From the NCBI GenBank assembly GCA_905221605.1, contig CAJNDS010000358.1, forward strand, positions 23,501 through 87,500: a DNA stretch of 64,000 nucleotides, read 5' to 3'. Below are positions 28,401 to 37,417 of this stretch, piece after piece (within the stretch, counting starts at the first letter, position 1; each line of letters starts with the position of its first letter). Origin of the DNA: Symbiodinium natans. Taxonomy: Eukaryota > Sar > Dinophyceae > Suessiales > Symbiodiniaceae. Under the pieces are notes generated by a model. It saw only the letters and a program-made list of their open reading frames with translations, was not told the origin of the DNA and ran no database searches. The position numbers and the translations under genes were made by a program.

Positions 28401-28589
28401 GATTCCTGGCTGACTTGGTTGCCCAAGCAGGGGAAGACGGGTACCACCCCAGCGGAGCAACGCCCCATATCCCTGACGGATTGCGGGGGGAAGGCGGTCA
28501 CCAAGGCGTTCACCTCCCAACTCCAGCCCACTCTTCGGGAGGTTGGCTCCGTGGCCGCAATTTGCTTATCTCGGTGGTCGATGCATTGA
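25425..28589 (+). CDS. LINE polyprotein: N-terminal region, APE endonuclease, RT N-terminus
   Basis: 1,054 codons with a true ATG at 25425. The first 430 residues are unassigned. They include a hydrophobic stretch and V-S-S-G-V-R-V-G-G-Q-G-T, in the place where the other LINE has its V-R-V-G-E-A-S-H-P-G-P motif. Endonuclease spans about 436-660: L-T-L-N-V-G-G, L-Q-E-T-H-W, L-G-G-D-F-N-V and the terminal S-D-H-N-C-P. A basic helical linker leads to RT fingers (W-L-P-K-Q-G-K-T-G, R-P-I-S-L-T-D). A one-base indel near 28555 ends the frame; the sense continues in the next entry. Confidence 0.87.
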   Translation: MCACPPPPKRHRSVPAPVLIPAVAFTATESECVRIWGIFDSVREISHRLKAAGHAERYRAFLAKGNYRKYHSAFHSSPATSGVPRVGNWCVGAAATCLLPEVHVFFPGDQPEAVGDATEAWFGRECGATLPHEPLQLPPPEVGLEASRYEWKQDFCALLNLTHSLHEGIPTGLYRKLHWWDSLANRELAFAQFFPRPSGLTAPQGDRGAAAEPLRPGRRHFLTPDSDTSASVAFYEMCCRQLLRLKLRVTLVSSSSLCQVRGLFSRNQAWWLWPWLLALMFKHFLKVNFSCVSYAMCQRTSSRPGPKSGARHTYVFLLVIFSTLVVSSGVRVGGQGTSPPPGGAGAPGLSVNKAVPKPRGRNVPDLLASPPTFKTAKRAFQRALRRAQLHGTTMYRGRCRTLQELGGRPGAVFTSKGLPGSSTAAPSRSPYAKHGPRLTVLTLNVGGLSQDAWDEVQIWIHDQCTQDIVLLQETHWSHSNMFFLPRYIVIHSGTAGHRHQGCAILLSKQRFTPSGVRWAPIVPGHLLHVRASLGTKPVDVVCLYQHCWSHNGDTASLLQRRERLWVQLDKLLGGVPRRNVLVLGGDFNVGGRMDGQVFGPGTKSARAPPPDQPLFQSLLQTHSLQAINTWKSGLRACTFQNGETFTQIDFLIGRAHQVDDMARGAESDHNCPVLKWRYGPLHHPVYGSFPACWYATAPATPSVPKQAKLSLAQTPEAIRAFREKLALALPNAETPQELNDCLQEAATPLMVEEPRPPLSHLPQVRGLVGAMWEARRRALEVSWSTGLSVLPLSLSNFWDVVVRLHFTARVRIQLRSVWQGWCSAARYLALHRALRKTSRKARRQVMDDRISAAAQAEQQGDRSALFAVVRTFMPKQPRMRTQLRGPEGELLSSAAEADAYAAYCRTVYAPALSAREELPPLAPPAENTAPPVSLTLEHVLQALRSFSARKAVPRHLAPILLWKLGADLVGPHLHRLYLRARPPAAVFPPLWADSWLTWLPKQGKTGTTPAEQRPISLTDCGGKAVTKAFTSQLQPTLREVGSVAAICLSRWSMH

Positions 28590-29130
28590 GCACGCCATCG
28601 CCAGAGTAACGGCCCACTGTGTGGCAGTTCGGGATCGTCTTGCTTCCGGAAGAGTGACCCTGAAACAGCGCAGGGCCGGCAGTGGCCCACAGCGCCAATG
28701 TTATGGGGGAGTTATGGTTCGTGTTGACTGCTCCAAGGCCTTCGACACGGTCGATAGGCAGGTCCTTAAATCGGAGCTGTGCAGCGCAGGAGTCCACCCT
28801 GAGGACGTTGACTTCATAATGCGCATGCACACGGCCATCTCCTATCACCCTGTGCCCAAGGATCCCCGCCGCGCGGTTCACAGCACACGGGGTGTTAGGC
28901 AAGGCTGCGCTTTAGCTCCATCTTTATGGTCGCTCATCACCATTGCCTTACTGCGTGCCCTCGCGGAGAAATGCGGCACCCAATGGGTCACCGACCTTGT
29001 CACTATGTATGCGGACGATCTCCTGGAAACCTGGGAGGTGTACGCCAGAAAGGACCTGGATCTGCTCATGCAGGCTGTCAGTCAGAGCTTTCAGCTGCTG
29101 GAAGCGCTCGGACTGCAAGTCCAGCCATAG
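28543..29130 (+). CDS. LINE reverse transcriptase core
   Basis: 195 codons continuing the RT of the preceding frame. Motif A is V-D-C-S-K-A-F-D-T-V-D, motif B is R-Q-G-C-A-L-A-P, and the active site is M-Y-A-D-D. It ends at TAG 29128-29130, after which the same phase continues with K-T-K-V-V-L, an expected RT thumb sequence. The TAG is therefore a nonsense mutation in this copy. Confidence 0.87.
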   Translation: MAPWPQFAYLGGRCIEHAIARVTAHCVAVRDRLASGRVTLKQRRAGSGPQRQCYGGVMVRVDCSKAFDTVDRQVLKSELCSAGVHPEDVDFIMRMHTAISYHPVPKDPRRAVHSTRGVRQGCALAPSLWSLITIALLRALAEKCGTQWVTDLVTMYADDLLETWEVYARKDLDLLMQAVSQSFQLLEALGLQVQP

Positions 29131-29850
29131 AAGACCAAAGTGGTCCTCGCGCTTAGGGGAAGGCAAGCGCGCCTTTGGATACGTCGACACACCTTGGACA
29201 CCCCCGATGGCAGAGTCCTTCTTATCCCGGCCCCCAACGGGAAGCCGCACCATCTGCCAATTGTGTCCTCCATCAAGTACCTGGGGGTAGTTCTCAGTTA
29301 TGGCGACTTTGAGGGCGCCACGCTGACACATCGCCTGTCCTGCGCAGAAGCAAATCGCTCTCGTATTCTCCGTATCCTTCACTCCCGATCGGTTAGCTTG
29401 CGGCGTAGAGTTCAGCTGTGGCGGGCGTGCGTCTTCTCCTCAGCCGTGTATGGCCTGCACGTTGTTGGCCTTCGGCCCAAGCATCTCCGCAGGCTGACCG
29501 TTGCTCTGGTCAGACACCTTCGGGCAATCGCTGGCAGTTTCGCGCACATCCACCACGAAGCTAGTAGAGCTCTCCTTGACAGACTCGGCGTGGCGGACCC
29601 CCTGGAGGCGATCCGGCAGAGGAACCAAACTCTAGTCGAATCTAGCTGGAGTACCAAAGACCCGCAGGTCTCTCATCCCAGGGTTCTAGGTCGACTCCGA
29701 GTGGTAAATGAAGCCCTGCGACTCTCAAGTTCGCTTCGGGCCCAAACTGAGGCTGTTCAAGGCGAGCTCGTCGATCAGGTGCTGCCCTCTCCGCCACGAT
29801 CTCGAGAGGGAGCTCTGGGGTCAGCTGGTACACAGCTCGGGCGGGCTTAA
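29131..29850 (+). CDS. LINE RT thumb and connector
   Basis: Same phase as the RT core after the TAG. Y-L-G-V-V-L-S-Y is the usual post-active-site RT motif (I-K-Y-L-G). The following 150 residues are helical, with R-L-R-V-V-N-E-A-L-R. The sense shifts one phase near 29785 into the zinc-finger frame. Confidence 0.75.
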   Translation, partial: KTKVVLALRGRQARLWIRRHTLDTPDGRVLLIPAPNGKPHHLPIVSSIKYLGVVLSYGDFEGATLTHRLSCAEANRSRILRILHSRSVSLRRRVQLWRACVFSSAVYGLHVVGLRPKHLRRLTVALVRHLRAIAGSFAHIHHEASRALLDRLGVADPLEAIRQRNQTLVESSWSTKDPQVSHPRVLGRLRVVNEALRLSSSLRAQTEAVQGELVDQVLPSPPRSREGALGSAGTQLGRA

Positions 29851-30510
29851 GGAAGCTCTCTTCCACTGCTGGCATTGCGACCTGTGCTTCGCAGAATTGG
29901 CTGCCTTGAAGCGTCATTTGCAAGATGCCCATGATGCTCACACCCTGCCGGTATCCTCGGAAACGGGTTTTCGGGAACATAGTGCGGGAGGGATGCCGGT
30001 CTGTGCACATTGTCAAGCGGATCTGGTGTCGTGGAATAATTTCAAGCGCCACCACCGCTACAGACACTGTCCAGTGCTGTGGCTGCGGACCCAACAGTCT
30101 CAAGATGTCTCCCCTCCTCAGGACGATCCTCCCCCCGTCCCTCCAGTCCCGATGGAGTCATCCACTCTTTCTGCTCCTCAGGCTTGGATTCCTCTCGCAG
30201 ACTGGCCACAGCTCCGCGACGCCCCCATGAGTCAATGGCTTGAGATCTTCCGAATTCCCTCGGCAGCTCAGATCTTACGTGAGGGCTGTGCCCAATGTGG
30301 GCAATGGCTGGTCAGTATAAAAAGCATCAAACTTCACTATAAGCACGTGCACCCAGACATTTACGCCGCGTGGGCCAAACCGGCTGCTGCTGATTGTAGG
30401 AGATTTGGACGGGTGCTCTCGCCGTGCCCGCACTGTCACCAGTCGATCACACGCACTGATATTCACTGTAGCACTTGTCCGGCTCTGTGGCAGGCGAGAC
30501 TAGTTAGCTA
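29708..30510 (+). CDS. LINE C-terminal zinc-finger region
   Basis: Sense from about 29785. It contains C2H2-like fingers C-x2-C-x10-H-x4-H (C-D-L-C...H-L-Q-D-A-H), C-A-H-C...H-H-R-Y-R-H and C-A-Q-C...H-Y-K-H-V-H, then a final C-P-H-C...H-C-S-T-C knuckle. Several C2H2 units after RT suggest nucleic-acid binding by the LINE protein. The same phase stays open to 30844, but the natural continuation after about 30500 is the next frame. Confidence 0.7.
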
Positions 30511-30740
30511 TGTCCGAGGAAGAACTCATCGACCAGGAAATGGCGGAGGTGTTCGGCAAGCGGCCCCATGCAGAAAAGCCGGCGCAGGAACGTCCCCCCA
30601 AATCTCGGATGCCGTGGGGAACGGGCCGCCAATCCAGGGGGAAGGGCACAGGAAAGGGCAACTCAAGCAGCGGAGGCTCTCTTTCGCGCCCCAGAGAGGA
30701 GAACGCAGTCCGCGACAGGGAGGAGATGACGCTCCGGATG
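30510..30740 (+). CDS. LINE C-terminal linker segment
   Basis: Begins at ATG 30510 with an acidic stretch, then a basic Gly/Lys/Arg linker. The sense leaves this phase near 30735, where M-G is followed one phase over by Q-L-L-L-R-H-A-R-L-R. It is either a piece of the one LINE protein or a short separate start. Confidence 0.5.
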
Positions 30741-31395
30741 GGGGCAACTGCTGCTGCGACACGCCCGCCTGCGCTCGGACCACACGGTCATCGTCACATA
30801 CCGCAACGACGACACCCCGGAATGCCTCCTGCCCGCCCTCCTAGAGAAGGCCGAGACCTGGCGCCGGCTGAAGCTCGAGAAGTCGCCCAACCTCACTCGG
30901 ACACTTCGGCAAACGCTCCTTCTCTACACGCTTCAGGAACTCCGGGAGAGAGCTATGATGCTGGAGACCTCTGCAGCACAGGCGCAGGCAGATCGCACCC
31001 GCTTCACGGAACTGCGCTGGATGACGGCAGAGGGTCATTGGAACCACTTGGTCTACGACCCGAGCGAGGAGATCATGGTGGTGGACCCCCAAAAGCGGCC
31101 TCGACCGAGAGCCGAGGTCCTCAAGGAGCTGGAGCGTCTCATCATCATCTTCAAGACGCCGGAACTGATCCTCAAGTACGACTCCTTTCGCCCTCTCAAG
31201 GGCAAGTTGGAGGGTCCGCTCATGACGTTCCAGCTGGAGCTGTCTCTGCAGAGCCCGGTGGCGCACGAAGCCATGCAGATTTTGAGGGGGTGGTTTGGAC
31301 TGTCCCACATGCTGCTCATGGGCGCCCGCGTCAAGCCGGAGCGAGCAATCCGGCCACATTTGGCACAGGCTCTGCAGCAAGCTCTGTTCGGATGA
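30730..31395 (+). CDS. LINE C-terminal helical domain
   Basis: Open from CGC 30730 to TGA 31393-31395, about 221 codons. The segment (L-R-S-D-H-T-V-I-V-T-Y..., L-R-Q-T-L-L-L-Y-T-L-Q-E-L, then W-N-H-L-V-Y-D) is clean coding sequence. It resembles C-terminal domains I recall from dinoflagellate LINE proteins, without a named fold. The overlapping phase-0 reading of 30740-31390 is low-complexity Gly/Pro/Ala and is rejected as a shadow. Its last codons are shared with the start of the USP-like ORF. Confidence 0.65.
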   Translation, partial: RSGWGQLLLRHARLRSDHTVIVTYRNDDTPECLLPALLEKAETWRRLKLEKSPNLTRTLRQTLLLYTLQELRERAMMLETSAAQAQADRTRFTELRWMTAEGHWNHLVYDPSEEIMVVDPQKRPRPRAEVLKELERLIIIFKTPELILKYDSFRPLKGKLEGPLMTFQLELSLQSPVAHEAMQILRGWFGLSHMLLMGARVKPERAIRPHLAQALQQALFG

Positions 31396-32318
31396 ACGGC
31401 CCCGCCATGGGTGCCGGAGCCCCTGCGGGGCGCTCAGGAGCCCCTGCCTTGGAGGGTCTGCTGACACTCAAACTTCTAAGTCTAAATCCCTTTAGTCTGT
31501 GTTATATGAATGCGGCTGCATTTCTGCTGGCCTTCACACTTCGAGTTTCCTCGCTCGTCACAAGCAGCTCGAGTGGTTTGGGTCTTGTGGTGAATTACTT
31601 GTGTCGGGGTCATAGACGGGTTGTTGATTTACGCCAGTTTATGGCCTGGCAAGCGTTGCTAGTAGGATGGGGCCAGGTTGTAGGAGATCGTGCCTCCCAA
31701 CAAGATTGTGCGGAATTCCTGGGCCATCTACTTAGACGAGGGAGGCCCCCCGCAGCGCAAGGCGAGTGGCAAGCTCGCACCGTCCCTGAAACGGCCCAGC
31801 CGGCGCCGGTGCGGGACTCAGGTCAGGGCATTCTTTACCTTGAACTGCCTGACAGTGCCACAACCCTCCAAGACTGCATAACGCACTGGCATGCACAGCA
31901 TGATCCACTGGTCTGCCCACACGCTCTGGTGAGGGCCACGCCTCTCGTGTACCTCTGCCTGGGCAGGTATCGTGAGCGCAGCGATGGGGAGGGAAATCAC
32001 CGGACGTTGAAGGCCCAACATCGCATTCAGTGTACGCCGCACGCTGAGCTTGTCATTCCTGTGTTCCAGGGGAGCTCAACCTCGATGACGATGAGCAGAT
32101 ACCGCCTGCTGGCGGGTGTGTATCATCTTGGAGACACAGTCAACAGGGGACACTACCGTAGTTTCATGGCGAGCGGGGATTTCGCCTCTGCAACGGCCCC
32201 TCACGGGAGTCCGACCTGGTGGTGTACTGAGGACAGCCAGCCGGCTGCTAGATGCAGCTCAAAGCAGTTGAGAGTTTTGGAGCAGAACTGTTATGTTCTT
32301 TGTCTTCAGCTTTGCTAG
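31392..32318 (+). CDS. USP-like (C19) ubiquitin-specific protease ORF
   Basis: 308 codons from ATG 31392, which overlaps the upstream TGA as ATGA. The boxes of USP enzymes are all present in order: Cys box N32-P-F-S-L-C37-Y-M-N with C37 as nucleophile, Q103-Q-D-C-A-E-F-L (the usual QQDAxEFL), and the His box N-R-G-H254-Y. A candidate third residue is D281 in T-E-D-S, with a terminal C-Y-V-L-C-L strand. At 308 residues it is a minimal USP fold. USPs remove ubiquitin from proteins. Here the gene rides on, or directly behind, a LINE. All catalytic residues look intact although the LINE itself is broken. It could be a LINE-encoded accessory protein or a captured host gene. Confidence 0.8.
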   Translation: MNGPAMGAGAPAGRSGAPALEGLLTLKLLSLNPFSLCYMNAAAFLLAFTLRVSSLVTSSSSGLGLVVNYLCRGHRRVVDLRQFMAWQALLVGWGQVVGDRASQQDCAEFLGHLLRRGRPPAAQGEWQARTVPETAQPAPVRDSGQGILYLELPDSATTLQDCITHWHAQHDPLVCPHALVRATPLVYLCLGRYRERSDGEGNHRTLKAQHRIQCTPHAELVIPVFQGSSTSMTMSRYRLLAGVYHLGDTVNRGHYRSFMASGDFASATAPHGSPTWWCTEDSQPAARCSSKQLRVLEQNCYVLCLQLC

Positions 32319-33634
32319 GGTAGGTGGAGTATGCTGCAAAGTCGTCCCTGCCTGCTGGTAGTGTCGCTACGGGGCAGGGTTTGGGACGTACTGCGGGAAT
32401 TTTAATGCGAGTACGGAGATGTCACAGTACAGCCAACTGGGCCGGACTCTTCATCGGGTCTGTCTCCCTTTCCGCGCTAGGTACTCGACAGAGTGCTGCG
32501 ATTTCAAAGTCAAAAGTCCCAATGTCTGTTCTCTACGTCTCCTTCTTCCTGGCTTTCCCCTCTTTTCTCGGCGCTTCTCTTTGCAGGACTGTAGGAAGAT
32601 CGAAAAGAGGGTGATAGAAGCAATGAGAGCAGCTCCTTTGTGCACTTTCTTCCTAGCAGAAACCGTTGAACCACAGCCTGATTGCGCCATAGAACATGCT
32701 ATGGATAACTATCTTAATCTCAGCTACAACAGTCGGATAATCCATCGAAAGATCCCAACCCAAGTTCCATACTGTCCATTTAGGTGCCAAATCCGTGCAT
32801 GTGTATACCGAGCTTGGGTCGGAGTTTCTGCTTGAGAATGGTGCGAGTTGGGGTTCATGAAAAACCAAAGGAGGTTCTTTCCGGCCCCTAGCCATAGCTG
32901 CAACGCGCGCGCCCGACACGTGAAAAACTGAAGGTCCCTCCAGGTACCTTTTCCCTTGAAAGTACAAACCCTCTTGCCTAAACCAAGCACGGACGCACTT
33001 CTTTTTCTCAGTTTTGAGCCAAAGTCCACGAAGTGCGCAAAACTCCAAACGAATTCAGTCGTGAGTTCAAAAGTTCTTCAGAACCAAGTTCCTACTTAGT
33101 GCACACTTACTCAACGTAGCGTATTGGGCAAAAACGATGGCATGACTTCCTAGGGAACCTGCAGCAACAATGTCTCCATACCAAGTGCTCCAGGGGGAAG
33201 CTGCCTGCTCTTTTCTTCTTGCAAACGGACGTTTGCAAGGACTGCACACATGCAGGTAGGAAGTTTCATGTTTGAGTGTCTGCACTTGTGAGTTTTGTGG
33301 AAGAGAGTGACTGCACGTTCGTTTCGTCACGTCTCGTATCGTTAGTTTGTGTTTTGTTCTTGCAGAAGCTGAGCAGTGACAGTTTGGGAATGTGGGTCAT
33401 GTTTCACACAGTTTGGAGCCTAATAGCTGAGACCGCGCTTGCTTTGGCTTAAGGAAAAGAAAGCGAGTGCTTGCGATTCTGCGAAGCCGAGTTCGCTCGG
33501 CTATTCGCAGCGGAACTCGTCTCTTGTGGAACTTCGCTCAAGAAAGCGCCAATGCACAAGCATTGCCACTAGGCTGTACGCAAAGCTGTGGACTCGGAGT
33601 GCGGCTGCGATTGGAATGCAATGGAAATAGTCAT
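32319..33634 (+). other. Non-coding, probable LINE 3' end and spacer
   Basis: No coding frame beyond about 130 codons, and none with a recognisable domain. No poly-A or simple tail marking the LINE end could be identified. Confidence 0.4.
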
Positions 33635-34216
<582 letters not shown>

Positions 34217-36110
34217 TACTACTATTATTATTGAGCGAGCGGGCTCTGCTCATAGCGGGCGACGCCATGCCCTTGGCTTGCCCCGCCTGTGAGACGTGCC
34301 GTGCCGTGGCCAGCTCCGCCCTTCGGACGTGCCTTGACCATTAGCTAAAAGCCCATTGAAACGCGCCAGCTCCGTCCTATGAACCCGCCTAGCCAAGGAC
34401 TAAACAAGCCAAACAAGACCAAGCCGAAAACTACCAACACACAAGCAACAAGACCCAACACGTACTTAGGCGTTGGGGGGGGATTGCACTGCGATAATCG
34501 CAGCTACCTACCTCATCCCTTTGAAGAGCAATGGACGAACCTAAAGCTCCTAGGCCCAGGCTGCTACCTCTGCCACGAACGTACGATAACAAGAAAAGAA
34601 CACAAGGCAAGCGCATCCTTGGAATCAGACTTGCCGATGCCTCAGAGAAGGGAAAGGAAATGCCTACAAGGAATAGAGTTTAGAAACATCAGGCTCGCAA
34701 ATCGGCTTCAAATGATAACTGCGACTGCCTAAGGCCCAGCTCAGACTCACTCGCTTTTGACGGTCTCCGTCACCCTAAATGTGAGTCATCGCGTCCGATA
34801 CTCACGCACTGGTGCCGGTGGGCCGTACCCGGATGGGCCGACACCCTGAGTTCCCGTCTAGTGGCGTCCCACACTAGGTAACTCACGACAACCAGCGGAG
34901 GGCCGTAAGACGTTCAGCCAGTAAAGGCCGTGTGTCCTTGGATGCTCGCAACTGTGTTGCGGCAGCGGCATATCGCTCATCAGAAAGTCTGTGCCCAGCC
35001 GTGTCGTGGAGCCGTACCATAGTGCAGAAACTGCTCGCGAGTCCCGGCTCTCGCACCCCGCCGCAAGACGAGGCGTTGGTGACATGTTGAGGCCAGCATC
35101 ACCCTCAAGCAGCCCTGCGCATGTAGCTGGTCGTACTTCAGAACTGTGGTTGCAGTGTCCCAACCTGCACCTTGTCCTGTAGACAAGACCGGCCCGGCGC
35201 CCCGTCTGGGGCCACAAGGGCACCCCATGTGCATCGAAAGACATCAGGGTGCTCAGCGGGGCCAGCATTGGGAGGATTACGTCGTGCTGAAGGCCGTTGG
35301 GTAGCTTTGTGTTTGGCAGCTGTGTTGCAAGTCCGTACAACCTTATCGGAGACTTCTCATCCTCACCAACGTTTGACGTTTTCCCCGGAGCAAGCAGCAT
35401 GTCAGCTGCGCTGCAATCCCTTTCAACAGTATCCAAAGCAATACGTGACTGGGCTGTAGCTCGAACTGGGGGGGGGAGGGGGGGGGGGAGGGGGCGTGTC
35501 GTGGCCAGTCACGTACTTGTCTGCGAAGCGGCTTTTGAGCATGAGTGTCTCGGAGAAGAAGCTGCCACTTCGCATAAACTGCACAGAAAAGGATTGCAGT
35601 GATCTCTGAGTGCATCATCCCGGGGAAGCTGCTCGAAGCACAAAAACAGGCCTCAGCACTGATACTTCTTGCGTAGCAACCAGGCTCTGAAGTCGACCAA
35701 TGTTGCGCTGCTCCAAGGATGTCTGTGTGCTGCAGAACCTTTTGTAAATGGAAAAGTGTAGGCAGGAGAAATGTACTGAGGCGCGTTCGGCTCGCCATCC
35801 GCTTGTTTTTCCCCTCCCGAAACATAGATAATGAAGTCACTAAAGAGGGTACTCCTTCCACCTCGCGGAGCAGTGGAAACCCTACCGCTTACCTCTGCAA
35901 ACTCGTTGTTGTTGGTGTGCGTGAGGCCCGGGAATTGGGACCCGGCGGTTCACAGCAGAGTCGACTCGTAGCTCCAATGGCAAAATGGCTCAGGCAAAGG
36001 CAGAATCCTTAAGCTTCTGCGAAGGCAGGGCCTGTTGCTGAGCTCTAGAGACTCTAGTGCGTTCGGCCTGGAGGCTGGTTGACTTCCCAACTGCTGTGAA
36101 CCGCGCGGCT
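34217..36110 (+). other. Non-coding spacer
   Basis: No gene or RNA recognised; the open frames are short and without domain character. A G-rich run (35469-35495) could form a G-quadruplex. It was looked over for rRNA-like sequence without success. Confidence 0.4.
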
Positions 36111-36130
36111 ACTGGTACTACTAGTACTAG

Positions 36131-36192
<62 letters not shown>

Positions 36193-36213
36193 TTACTATT
36201 ACTACTCCTACTC

Positions 36214-36272
<59 letters not shown>

Positions 36273-36360
36273 GCTACTGCTACTGCTACTGCCACTGCTA
36301 CTGCTACAGCTACTGCTACTGCTACTGATACTGCTACTACTACTGCTACGACGACGACGT
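36111..36360 (+). repeat. ACT/GCT microsatellite
   Basis: (TAC)n with ATT and CCT variants, grading into GCTACT and GCTACA units and then CTACGACGACG. Confidence 0.95.
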
Positions 36361-36575
36361 GTGAGGAGGAAGAGGAAGAGGAAGAGGAAGAGGAAGAGGA
36401 AGAGGAAGAGGAAGAGGAAGAGGAAGAGGAAGAGGAAGAGGAAGAGGAAGAGGAAGAGGAAGAGGACGAGGAAGAGGAAGAGGAAGAGGAAGAGGAAGAG
36501 GAAGAGGAAGAGGAAGAGGAAGAGGAAGAGGAAGAGGAAGAGGAAGAGGAAGAGGAAGAGGAAGAGGAAGAGGAA

Positions 36576-36610
<35 letters not shown>

Positions 36611-36935
36611 AGAGGAAGAGGAAGAGGAAGAGGAAGAGGAAGAGGAAGGGCAAAGGGAAGGGGCAAAGGGAAGGGGAAGGGGAAGGGGAAGGGGAAGGGG
36701 AAGGGAAGGGGAAGGGGAAGGGGAAGGGGAAGGGGAAAGGGGAGGGGAAGGGAAGGGGAAGGGGAAGGGGAAGGGAAGGGAAGCGGAGGGGGAAGGGGGG
36801 AAGGGGAAGGGGGGAAGGGGAAGGGGGAGGGGGAAGAAGGGGGGGGAAGAAGGAGGGGGGAAGAAGGGGGGGAAGAAAGGGGGGGAGGAGGGGGGGAGAA
36901 GGGGGGAGAAGAGGAAGAGGAAGAGGAAGGATAAC
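36361..36935 (+). repeat. 575-bp purine-only tract
   Basis: (GAGGAA)n for about 290 bp with GAGGAC interruptions, then (GGGGAA)n and G-rich units. Apart from a handful of C it is all purine on this strand. Mirror-symmetric stretches could form triplex DNA. The 200-370-codon ORFs in all frames (poly-Glu, Arg-Lys, Ser, Leu, Pro) are artefacts. Confidence 0.95.
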
Positions 36936-37417
36936 ATCGGAATACAGCAGAAGAAGAAAAGAAAGCGAGAAAGTTGTGTCGTGAATGCATTCGGCATAGT
37001 TGCCAATTGTCGCCAAGCGTGGATGTATTGAAGATGGAAATTCGGTTCATGGTTTTGATAAGACTTGACTTTATCAGTTGTGTGCAATGCCATTTCGACC
37101 GGTCAGTGACTTTTTGTTTGGGGTAGATCTCCAAAAACTGCGTTTGCAAGTTCGCAGCTTTGCCGGACTCAGTGAAGGTGTGATTTTTGGCAAGCTTCCT
37201 TGTTTTGCAAACGATTCCTTTGGCCCAAGGGTGGTACCACATGGCCTTTCATGTCTTTGCGATAAGCATACGCAAGGGCAGGATAACCATGTCCAAGGAT
37301 CCTGTCAAATTCTGAGTATTGCGCAGACTTGTCTGTTGTACATGTTTGCTTCTACTATATATATATATATAGATAGGTACATATCATAACACATACAACA
37401 AATTTGCACCAGCTGAC
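36936..37417 (+). other. Spacer upstream of the spliced gene
   Basis: No gene recognised. A TATATATATATATAGATAGG run (37357-37376) lies about 50 bp before the proposed first exon. No promoter is claimed. Confidence 0.35.

Larger units (their letters stand above)
25425..32318 (+). mobile_element. Non-LTR retrotransposon (LINE) with downstream USP-like ORF
   Basis: Frames on the plus strand rebuild a LINE protein: endonuclease and RT start (25425-28589), RT core (28543-29130), RT end (29131-29850), zinc fingers (29708-30510), and a Lys/Arg-rich plus helical C-terminus (30510-31395). There are frameshifts near 28555, 29785, 30500 and 30735 and one in-frame TAG (29128-29130). A separate ORF (31392-32318) overlaps the last stop. 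The 3' end, tail and target duplication were not found. Confidence 0.8.

Noticed and set aside
30740-31391. Phase-0 reading upstream of the USP-like domain as part of a 602-codon protein
   Set aside because: This stretch is Gly/Pro/Ala low-complexity, while the overlapping phase gives clean LINE C-terminal protein. The USP ORF is better started at ATG 31392.
34379-34732. 117-codon plus-strand ORF
   Set aside because: No domain, no codon bias suggesting coding use, and no flanking splice pattern like the later exons.
34700-35300. Possible rRNA or structured RNA
   Set aside because: GC-rich and stop-poor, but no recognisable conserved rRNA or tRNA box was found.
35970-36000. Relic of the dinoflagellate spliced leader (GGCAAAATGGCTCAGG)
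   Set aside because: It matches only about 11 bases of the reverse-complemented leader, without the flanking bases expected of a reinserted transcript.
35990-37242. Long minus-strand frames of 298-367 codons (poly-Ser, Leu, Pro)
   Set aside because: They are translations of GAGGAA and GGGGAA microsatellites, open in every phase because the repeat lacks stops.
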